Shown piece by piece: positions 51,628-62,200 of a stretch of DNA of 64,000 nt. The DNA lies in assembly GCA_016699755.1 (NCBI GenBank), contig CP065009.1, forward strand, positions 124,001-188,000, given 5' to 3'. The first letter of the stretch is position 1. The number at the start of each line of letters is the position of its first letter. The notes beneath the pieces were generated by a model. That model saw only the letters and a program-made list of their open reading frames with translations, had not been told where the DNA came from and searched no databases. A program made the translations under genes and the position numbers. The DNA comes from Candidatus Peregrinibacteria bacterium (lineage in GTDB: Bacteria > Patescibacteriota > Gracilibacteria > CAIRYL01 > GCA-016699755).

Positions 51628-53103
51628 CTAGGAAATTCTAATTCCTTTTTCTGAGAGATTTTCTAGCATTTTTTCATACTGCTCTCTTGTTCTTGCGACA
51701 ATAGAAACCTTTACAACGGGGTCTAAAATCTCTCCTCTTGATCGAAAAGCAGTAGGAATAACTCCTTCATGTTTTGAGCCTTCTCCTTGGTAGAGAAGGT
51801 CTCCCAAAGTTCTTTTAAATTCCATAAAATCCACTGGATATGGAAAAGTGAGGTTTGTATTTAGTGCATATATTGGTTGATCGAGTTCTTTTTGAAGTTT
51901 GTGAACCTGTCGAAGAAATGGTGTGCTCGCATTTGGGCGTCCGTTAAAATCAAAAATGATTGCAGTAATGCTCCCATCTTCTTTTTCCAAAACCATAATA
52001 TCTCCTCCGCAATATCCCCGATACCCCGATTCCTGCATCCCTTTACATGTTTTCAAAAATGTCTTTTCCGCCATAACTCTGTGCAGTTCTTCTTCTCTTG
52101 TGAGAGGAAGCTCATTTCCAAGATAATTTCCATTTTCTGATGTGCGTTGAGCAGAGGTGTCGATTATTTCAATATCATCATCAGATATAAAAGCCTGTAC
52201 GTTGAAATTGGCAATAGTTCGTTCTGTATCAGGGAGCGTATTTAAATCTGCCTCCACAACAATAGGAAGAATAGAAAGTATTTTTTCCAGTTTCTTTTTT
52301 CTTCCTTTGTCGTTTTCAGAAAAGAATTTTAATTTTTCTCCTATAGAAATGAGTTGTTGGATGATTCCTAAGAACGATGAAGTGCTATTTTCTTCTTTTT
52401 GGATTTCAAGGGGAATAACACCGTCTCCTCCAGAAAGAGAATCATACTTTATCCAAAGTTTCATTTTCCGGCTCTCTTCTCGTGGGCTTTCTGGTACATG
52501 TTTCTTAAAATCTTCCAGAAGTTTTTGAACAAAATCTTTAATATTTTCTAGATCTTTTGGTTCAGTAAGAGAGAAGCCTGTTGGAACAGCGTATGAATAT
52601 TGATCTGCCTGTTCTCTAAGAAATGTTTTGGAGTTCGCTTTCCGTGAAATTTCTCTCGCATCCGCTTGTTGCGTGCGAGCAATATTGTTGAGCGGAAGAC
52701 CTGTGATATTTGCAATTTTTATAGATGTTTCCGTAACAAAGCTCATAAGAAGCCCATCTATGCCTTGCATTTGTTTTTTTATTTTTTCGTGAAGGGGATG
52801 GGCGCTATTCTCTAGTATTTTCAGAAGCATTTCTTCAGGAGATCCCCCAGGGAATTCCTCTTGAGTTGCCTTTCCAACATCAATTTCATCTCCATTCCAA
52901 AAGCCATTTTTTTTCAAATATTCGGTAAATTTTGGATCGGGGGAAAAGATAATAGCGCTTCCCCCAAGATGCCCTGCAAGAATATTAAGGTAATGGTCGC
53001 CATGAGGCTCTGGTGTTCCAAAAGGAGGCTCGCCATTCACAAAATTTACGCAGAAAGCATTTCTCAAGAGGTTATCAGGATTTTTAAGGTGTTTGTGAGA
53101 CAT
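51628..53103 (-). CDS. ATP-grasp-like protein, possible peptide ligase
   Basis: 491 residues, soluble. The first 150 residues look like a pre-ATP-grasp region (HYLNILAGHLGGSAIIFSPD). Then come SKTFLREQADQYSYAVPTGF and IKYDSLSGGDGVIPLEI, the usual ATP-binding beta strands. GYRGYCGGDIMVLEKEDGSI and IIFDFNGRPNASTPFLR match the metal-binding part of ATP-grasp ligases; the last motif corresponds to the N-x-R region. Closest by eye to ATP-grasp peptide ligases such as the pheganomycin PGM1 type, but this is a resemblance only. Substrate unknown. Same operon as the isoaspartyl peptidase. Confidence 0.62.
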   Translation of the reverse strand: MSHKHLKNPDNLLRNAFCVNFVNGEPPFGTPEPHGDHYLNILAGHLGGSAIIFSPDPKFTEYLKKNGFWNGDEIDVGKATQEEFPGGSPEEMLLKILENSAHPLHEKIKKQMQGIDGLLMSFVTETSIKIANITGLPLNNIARTQQADAREISRKANSKTFLREQADQYSYAVPTGFSLTEPKDLENIKDFVQKLLEDFKKHVPESPREESRKMKLWIKYDSLSGGDGVIPLEIQKEENSTSSFLGIIQQLISIGEKLKFFSENDKGRKKKLEKILSILPIVVEADLNTLPDTERTIANFNVQAFISDDDIEIIDTSAQRTSENGNYLGNELPLTREEELHRVMAEKTFLKTCKGMQESGYRGYCGGDIMVLEKEDGSITAIIFDFNGRPNASTPFLRQVHKLQKELDQPIYALNTNLTFPYPVDFMEFKRTLGDLLYQGEGSKHEGVIPTAFRSRGEILDPVVKVSIVARTREQYEKMLENLSEKGIRIS

Positions 53104-53132
53104 AGTCTTTTGAAAATACTTTTACAAAGACG

Positions 53133-53161
53133 AATATGACATAGAGTTCATATGCACTCAA
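53133..53161 (-). promoter_or_regulatory. Candidate promoter for the ATP-grasp/isoaspartyl peptidase operon
   Basis: Minus strand TTGAGT, 17 bp, CATATT; predicted start about 23 nt before the ATG at 53103. Confidence 0.42.
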
Positions 53162-53191
53162 CCAATTTTTCGTGCTTTCTGAAAGCTATTT

Positions 53192-53200
53192 TGATAGAAT
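53192..53200 (+). promoter_or_regulatory. Extended -10 promoter of the giant secreted protein gene
   Basis: TGATAGAAT, an extended -10 (TGn plus TAGAAT) with no good -35. Predicted start is about 12 nt before the TTG start at 53219. Confidence 0.5.
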
Positions 53201-53218
53201 CCAGAGAATAAAATTCCT

Positions 53219-56200
53219 TTGAAGAAGCCTTTCTCAAAAAAGAAGCAGCGGCGCTGTTCATTTGCGTTTTGGCAACAAATTGTTTCCATTATCTGCTCTA
53301 TTATACTTCTTGCTCCGCTTCTCATAAATCCTCTCGGAACGTATGCCGCACCAGGAGAGGAAGAGCGAAGACTTGTTGTGCTTTTCGTAGAATCTTCCCT
53401 TTTTCAGGGGAACCCTGATGATGAAACGAATCTCTCTGGAAAAATCTATCGTTATGCAAAGGATGTACAGAGCTCACTTCCACAAACGAGAGTACTTGTG
53501 CTTCCCATTTTAAAAACAGAATCTCAGGGGAATCTTTTTGCACTTCTCGAAAAATTCTATTTTACCGGTCATCGTCGAGAGAATATACTCTTTCGTCTTT
53601 CGGGAGTAGTGCTTATTGGACAGGTGCCACTTCCCACTATTCGAAGCCGTGTTTCCGATGTAGCTTCGGTATTTCCCTATACCGATTTTGAAGATCCGGC
53701 ATTTCTCTGGAGCAACGCCACTCAGGTGTTTCAAGAAAATCCAGACAATCGAGAAATGAAAGCAGAGGTATTTCATGGGCTTATTCGTGCGCCGAAAAAT
53801 GACAAAAAAACGGAAGAAGAGTGGCTCTCAGAATATTTCGACAAAAATCATGCGTATCATACAGGCGATATTCCTCCCTCTAAACAAGCCCTCTTTTTTG
53901 CTGATTTTCCAGAAGAAAGTCGTTCACGATCTCCGCTCTTTTCTGCTATGTACGAGGCGGCGGAAGGTATCTTTGCGTCGGATCTCGCATTTTACCGCTA
54001 TAACAAAAGATTTCTCGATGATGTTGTTGCGCTTTTCAATAGTACTTCCGATGCAACGCTCAACACCAAGGATCTTCCAGAGGAATTTCAAAAAAAATAT
54101 GAGGAAATGAGAAAGAGTCTTTCAGACTTTCCTTTTCCCGATTCTTTGGCGCGAGAACAAATTCTTCAGTATCTTCCGAAATATGCCGAGGTTACGTCTG
54201 GATACTTGAGTGAAGCGGAATCGGAAATTCGTGGAAGCGGTCGTTGGATGCTTGAGGAAGAAACAGCGGATGCTATTCCGCTTCTTATGAGCCGTATGGA
54301 TGTACTTTCACGCGATTTTTTGCGTGATTTTTCTGTCCATTTTGAAGAAGAAATTACGCGGTATATTGAAGAAAAATGGCAAAAACCATTTTCCGTTGTT
54401 TCGAAAGAGGTTGTGGTGAAGTGGAAACGCACAGAAGATCTTCTTGGAAATACAAAAGCTGAGTCAGATTACGATTTTCTTCCAAATTATTTTCATGGAC
54501 AAAAAGGAGAAGATATTACTCGTGCCGAAGAGTGTGCTTTGGTGCGAGGGACATTTCCAAAGTGTCTTTCTCCTGATGATCTCTCAGAAAAAGAGCGCGC
54601 CGAACAGTGTTCTCCACGAGAAGAAGGAGATGTAGAAGAACGGTATCGAACGTTTGGTGACACCTCTCAGCGAACAGAAATGAATCATCTCTGGAATCTT
54701 CTTCCAGATGATCCAGATGTTGTGTATGAAAAACAGTGTGCTATGTACGGAAAATGTTGCATTATGTATTCCTTTGATCCAAAACAATGTCACCCCGAGG
54801 CGGCGACATGGAATGTGTTTGACGAACAGGGCGGAAAAACACTTCCTGAAGGAAAGAGTGATTCTTTTGTCGATTGCAGTACGCTAAATTTTCTTCCTTC
54901 AGAGAAGCGTATTCTTCTTCAAAATCCAAAAACACCACTTTTCCTTTCAGGAACTCCTTTTCATGAATATGATGAAAAAGGAGTGGTGGGTATAGAAGAT
55001 TGGGGAACAATTGAAAGAAATATCACGGATCTCCTCGCTGCCGGAAGTGGAAATGGTAATTCAACGTCACTAGAGTTTTCACCGTATAAAAAGGGGTTTC
55101 CTTTTTTTCCTCTTCAAAAAATATCGAGTGTTGTAGTGCACAATGAACCACGTCCAGAGACTATTTCTCGTGCCGTGAAAGATATTCTCTCGGGCGCTAT
55201 TCCTGCAGATGATGATCGACGTGTAGATTTTCAGGGACCAGCAGGAAATCGTATTAATATCTTTTTTCCTGATGTTTTTGAAATTGATCTTGCAGACGTA
55301 AAGTACGATGATGTCGCCCTGAAAAAAAAGGTTGTTTCTGTCTTCCTTGAATTTGAAAAGGAGATGCGGGCGAGAATACTCTTCTCAAATTTCGAGAGTT
55401 ATCTCGCGTATGTTCGCGCTGAAACGCATGGTCTTGAGAAAAAGGAAGGGCAACTAATTCCTTTTTGGGAAGATGTCAATCTTTCCGATTGGTTGCTCAC
55501 TTTTCTTGAGCGTGCTGAACCACTCTTACAATCTGCATTTCCTACTGCGAACGGACGTTCGGAACTTTGGAACCATTTTTCCGATGAGGCAGACGAAGTG
55601 CTAAAAACAAAAATTTTTACACTTCTCGAAAGTATCCCTCCTTCTGAGGAAGGTGCTTCTTCTGGGAATACTCCGCTTTCATTCCCTGAATTTATTGCAA
55701 ATGGTGGTGCTGTTTTTGTGTATCATCCGTATGACGATTACCTCATACAAAATCTTCTATGGGATCCGCAAGAGGGTCTTTCTCCGCGCTCTTCTTATCC
55801 ATGGCGTGCAGTAGATCGAATTTCTGGATTTCTCGACAACATGGATCTTCGGGAAACACTTGTCTTTCCTGTTGTTGCGGTTCCCGAAAGTGGATTTCTC
55901 TTTGGAGAAGGGGGAGGCGAAATCAGTTGGCATGGTGATCCACTTCTTTCTGAATTCCTTCGCTGGCGGAATCTTTCTGCAGATGAGAAACACCAAGAGG
56001 TAATCCGTATTTTTTTCGGAGAAAATCCACCAGAAACTCTGAACGGAAAGATACCTGGATATGAAATGGGATATTTTCGTGCAGATGGAGACACAAATGC
56101 TTTGTGGTGGGGCGGAGAAGAAGAACTTTTATTGCCAGGGGATGATCCCGAATGGGAAGACGCAAATGAAGAAGCACAAGGGAATTCTCATAATAATGGC

Positions 56201-59200
56201 AATGAGAAAAACGATATTGATAAGTGTACAGGAAAGCCGTTTTCTGAGGGGGTTTCTGTTCTTGAATGGTTTCCGGCATTTCTCTGTTGGCTCAAAGAAA
56301 CTCTCAAAACTCCCGTTAAAGTAAGAATGGTGAATGCTTGTTCGCTTTCTTCTACACTGAAGTTTAATGATCATAAAACCTTCGATGATCTCTTACGTAT
56401 CGATCCAGTTATTTCTCAGGGGAGTCATATTCAAATTCTCGCTTCCTCTGGAAACCAAATTGTTACTCCTTGGGAGGGGGTTGTCACCATTCGTTTTCTT
56501 GATAATCAAGAATATCCGCTTTCGGGCAGAATTCCATTTTCCATTCTTCCTCAATCGGGAATCACACTTTTAAATACCTCTGGAAAAACCGATTCTTCTG
56601 GAGTTTTTTCTGACACCGCGGTTTCTGGTCAATATCTTCTTCGTCTTCGTGTCTCTTCCAATTCCGCCAGTTTTGTTGTGAGTTCTTCTGGATTTCCAGA
56701 AAAATCCTTTTCCTTTTCGGTTATTCAAAATGGAACAGTAAAAATAACTCCACTTGCGGCAAGTCCAGGAGACAGCAGTGCATTTCATCGATTTACGATT
56801 TCTGTAAATGATGCGAGTGAAACGCTTCTTTCTTCCTTTTCTGGAACTGCTGGTGTCTCAGTTTCAAATCCTCTGCTCGCAACAGTGCTTACATCTACTG
56901 TTCCTCTTCAAAATGGAAAAGGGGAGGGGCAACTTCTTTTAACTCATGGTGAAACAGATGTTATTGCAACAGTTCAGGGATTCTCTCCGGCTCATATCAC
57001 TCTCTATGCTGATGCCGAAACGGAAGATATTGATATGCATCTTTCTCCATCGCTTCCCAATGCACTCAATCTTCATGAATCTGTGGAAGTACAGGTACTC
57101 GATTCTGCCGAAGCTCCTATTTCTGCCGCAACACTTATTGCTACAGAAAAAACAGCACATCTTGCGGATATTGCTTCACTTGGAAATGGGATATTTCGCA
57201 TTACTGCGCTGAATACCGCCGGAACTATTCGTCTGATTATCCGTGCGGATGGAAAACGAACTCTTCCGGTTTCTCTCCGTATTGTGGCAAAAATAACAAC
57301 GGAAGATATGCGAAATCTAAAGCCCAATGCACCGATTTCTGCACTATTCGGATCCAATTTTTCTGATTTTTCGGGGAATGGTGATCCTATTGCCAATGCG
57401 GTTCTTTTTTCTGGACGTTCGCAATCGGTGCTTTCTTCTCTTTTTTCTAATCACGTTCCAAATGTTCGGGCGAGCGTGTATGGAAACGGAAGTGTTTCTC
57501 TTGTTGATACTGCACTTTCAGTGGTTCCACTTGATCTTTCTACTCTTCGTTTTGGCATTGGCGAGAAATCGAAAAGTCTTCTTACGAGGTATCGCATTGT
57601 TCTTCCTAAATCGGGAAAAGTATTTGACACTCCTTTTCTTTCACAATCAACACTCCCCACACCGGGGATGTATCTCGATTTTTTGGCATCCTCTGATGCT
57701 ATGACCCTCCATGAAGAGAAGGATCATTTTGTTCTCACTCGGAATGGACAAGATGCCATTTCGTTCAAAACAGATGGTGTGGACATACGCGATACTCAAT
57801 TTTCCGCCATATTTGAGTCGAACGGAAGCCTTCCTGAGATTCTCATTCGTTTTAAGGGAGTTGATGTGTTTCGGGTAACAATCGTCGGAGCGAATCTCGC
57901 CCCTGAACAATTTCCAGAAACACACTTCTTTTTGGCACCTCTTCCTGAGAATACCAATGGAGAACTCGGCTTTTCTCTTACCGAAGAAAATTCCTCAACG
58001 GTTCTTTTTTCTGGTGGGCGTGCTCTCGAAAATGCAGATACACTTTTTGCCGCTGGTTTTCATGAAGATGATCACTTTGCGCTTCAGATTGCCTCTGGCG
58101 TTCCTGTAGGAGAAGCGGCGCGTGGATCATTTGGTCCATCGGGAGTCCTTCTTGGTGATCCTTCGTTGGCACTTGGAAACGATAAAGTCATGATTGACGG
58201 TTTTGATCGTGCAGTAGGGGATGAACTCTTTCGGAGCGATATTTCTCGAATTGTTTCTTCTTCTGTGGCAGATGGAGACGGAGATAATGATCTTGATATT
58301 TTTCTTGCCGATAATCGCGGACAAGTACGCATGCTTCGAAATGATGGTAATCTTGAATTTCACGATGTTGGATTTGTTGCAAAAAACCCAGAAGGAATTC
58401 GTGTGATCGCCACTCCCGATTTAGAGAAAGATGGATTTGCTGATGTTGTTGCCGTAGATGACAAAAAAACGCTCCAAACTTTTTCGAATCAGGGAGAGCG
58501 TTTTACGCGAGAAAAAACTTCCTCTCTGCCAGACGTTTCGTTGGCAGATGTTGATACTGGTGATTTTGATGTTGATGGATTTCCCGATATTTTGGCACGA
58601 GCAAGCTCTGGAGACCTACTTATTTTTTGGGGATCTGCGAACGGATTCTCGGCGGATCACTCTACGAAACTTGGAAACTTTGGGCTCTCTCTCGATGAAA
58701 CGGATCTTGCACTCGACAATACGCTGATAAGTGCCCCAGATATTGCCGAAAGAACAGAAAAACTCTACCCGCTCTTTTTAGGGAAAGCTTCTGGAAAAAG
58801 TGAGGGGATCCTTACACTTGCCGATCTCTTTCCCGATGTAGAAGCAGGGACGAGTGATGCATTCACTGAGTCTCAGTGGGAGGGGCTATTTGGTGTTCAG
58901 AGATCGTATCCAGAATCATTTTCGGAAATGACGATTCCTGAAGAAGCTCCTTCAGATTCAAGAAGGATTGGTGTCTTTACAAAAATTGATGAATATCCTG
59001 ATATTTCGGTTTCGCTTTTTGCTCATGATATAAATGGAGGAGATGTAGAAGAAGATGATGAAATTTCTTTTACACTTCAGATTCAAAATGGTTCTGCTGA
59101 GAGTCGACATTTTTCACTTGCACATGTTCTCAACCCTGCTTTTTCTGTTCATGAAGATTCTCTTCAGGTTCCAAAATCGTGGTCAAGTGACCGTCCTGTT

Positions 59201-62200
59201 CCGCACTTAGAATATTTGGGCGATCAAGGAATTCGCATACTGAATATATTGCTCTCTGCCGGAGAATCAGCAGAATTCTCCTTTACCGCAACAATGGTGG
59301 GAGATACTGATATCCGCTTCCTCATTCGTGATGATCTCGATTTCCCCCCGAAATTTCCTGCAGATGGTCTCCCAGATATTTCCGTTATTATTCCGGGACT
59401 GAATGGAATGATCCATTTTCTTTCTCAAGGGAATCGGCAATACGCAGAATATTTTGAGGAACATCCCGAAGAGCAAATTCCGGGTATTTTTCAAGATCCA
59501 GTTGATGCAGATGGCGATGGAAACCCCGATAGTCTCACCGGAGATGCAGATGGTGATGGACTGCCCGATTCTAGTAAACCTGTCGCCGATCCGTACCGAA
59601 ATGACACCGATGGTGATGGTATTCCTGATGCATGGGATGAAACACTCGGAAACAAAGACGAAACCGGTTGGAATGGAGAAAGTCGTCTCCGAAAAGTGGG
59701 AAGCTTTGCTCAAGAACTCATGTCTTACAGTCGGTGTGATGGCGGATGTCTCAACATTCCCGTTAACTACGCATTTCTCGTTCCTGGTCCACTCAATCTC
59801 TTTGAAAAACTCGTGAGTTCTTTTCGGGGGAATACAAAAGTCAGTGCCGATGTTCCGCAGTTTTCTCCTGCTATCACTGATGCACTTTCGGGTATCACCA
59901 ATACCATCTCAAGTGCAACGAGCGCACTAAATGATATGTTTAAAGATATTCAAACAGGACTTGGCATTCCGTCGGGAGGCGTTTCGGGCTGGCCTATTTT
60001 TGGGATTCTTCCCAATTTTCCGTTTGTGTGTCATGGACTCTCGTGTTATCCAGATTCTGTCTATCGATTTTACGTTTCACCAACACTTACTGCTGGAATA
60101 GGCATTGCCTTCTGTACTGGTGTGGCAGCAGCAACCGGTCTTGGTGGGGCATGCATGGCATTTGCTCCAGCAAAGCTCAATATAGGTACACTCTGTGATG
60201 AATATAAGGGAAAACAGCCTCGTGTTGATGACACCGACGATGGCAATTCTTGCCAAATCGTCACAACAACAAATACGGGACAATATGGTATCCGCCGCCG
60301 TTCTATGCCAGGGCTCCGCGGACTTCTTTTTTCCTCTGGATCACTCGGAACATTTTCATATTCTTTTGGAAACGCTTCCAACCGAAATGCACGAGTAACA
60401 CAATTCCCTTGGGGATGGGTGACAGCGCAGGTTCAGGAATTTCATGCAATGTTCCAACTTCCAAGCATTACGGTCTACTATCCCGATTTCAGTGCGTTTT
60501 CTCCTGAGCGGTTTCAAGAGAAGTTTTCTGAGGCGAAAAATACTGCTTCTTCTGCCGGAAATCAGCTTATTGAAGGTGTCGAAGAAGGAGCAAGTGGCGC
60601 TCTTAGTGGAGTGAAGGAAACAATAAATGCGTTCGAAGAGACTCCAAAAGTAGTACACACCGATCGAAAAGAAATGGAACAAAAAGCGCGGCAAACCATT
60701 GCGGAAGAAAAGGGATTTCAGAATTCCGTTAACCAAAAAATTGAGAGTATGGAAGATCTTTATGATGCACTCAATAACTTTCCTCTCGTTAATATTCGTC
60801 CGATTGATGTTCCTATCAAGGTTCCTCACCTTTCTCGAGGTCAAATTTTTGCACTTCAGGCAGATCTTTTGCTCTGGAACGAAAATGCAAAAAAAGAAAT
60901 TCAGCGTGCAAAAAAAGAGTGGGCGCATTGTCCAGAGGGAAAAACGCTATTAGAGTGTTCTGCATGGGAGGCGGTTCGAGATAAAATTCTCGTCAATGCT
61001 GATCATCTCGTTTCTACGGTTCAACAAAATCTCCGAACGCTCGAAAATTTCCTCAATCAGCCATTTGATATTGCCAATATCGATGCCATGGTAGCGCAGT
61101 GGATGAATCAAATTCTTTGCTTTTTAGATTTTACTATTCTTGATATCGCAACGTGGTTCAAGAAAAACCAGCGTCGGCTTGAAGATTGGATTCAACTCTA
61201 TTATGTGCTCAAGGAAATTACGAAATCATGGGAGGCAATTAAAGATGTTTTCCTCGATTATGAGCGCTATTGCCACCTCTGCAAAACCGATCGTGGGGAA
61301 AATGTTGTGAGCATGTTCCAGCTCTTTTTCAATGTTATTGCGAGTCCTCCTATTATTACGTTTCCTCGTCTCCCAAATATTGTCCTTGATCTCTCAAAAA
61401 TAAAAGGTGGCATTAATATTCCCTTGCCAAAGCCACGATTGCAGTTTGTTGCCATTACTTTTCCAAAACTTCCGCAACTCGATCTTTCTGGTCCTCCGCG
61501 AATTAATATCGTTCTCCCTGGTATTCCGCTTCTCCCCGATCTCACCATCAATATTGATGCTATGCTTCCGCCGTTTCCCGATATTCCGCGCATTACTCTG
61601 CCCGATTTGCCACCGGCGCCACGGTTGCCAGACTTTCCGGGGGTTATTTCGAGTCTTCTCTCTGTTATTCGTCCGTACCTTCAAATCCTCTGTCTCTTTA
61701 AGCGAAGTGCATTTCCTATACAGGAGGAAACGTTGAAATCTGTTATTGAAGGGCTTACAGCTCGTCCTCTTATTTCTATGCTTCGATTCGATTTTACAGC
61801 GGCACTTGCTCCAGATATTCGTGTTCCTTCCATTCGTGAGATTCGAATTGATGTCGAAACAAATCTTGATTTTTCTGTGGGGAACAGCCTCACAGATGTA
61901 TTCCGAAGTATTTTTGATCCTTGGAATAAAGCAATCACCAATATGGCAGGAGCCGCACGAAAAGCACAAAATGAGATGATGCAAGATATAAAAAGATCAG
62001 TTCCAGTCCTTAGTAAACATTCTTCCAAGGAAGAGCTTTTTGCGGAATTGAGTGCGGAACTTTTGGCAGAATCCGTCCGAGCGAAAGACGCGCTCTTTAC
62101 AAATACCTATTCTGTACAAGAACTTTCTGGACGTCTTGGACTTGCGCCTGTTTCTCTTCCTGAAACGCTTCCGGCAGTTGATCGTCTTTCGGAAATTCGA

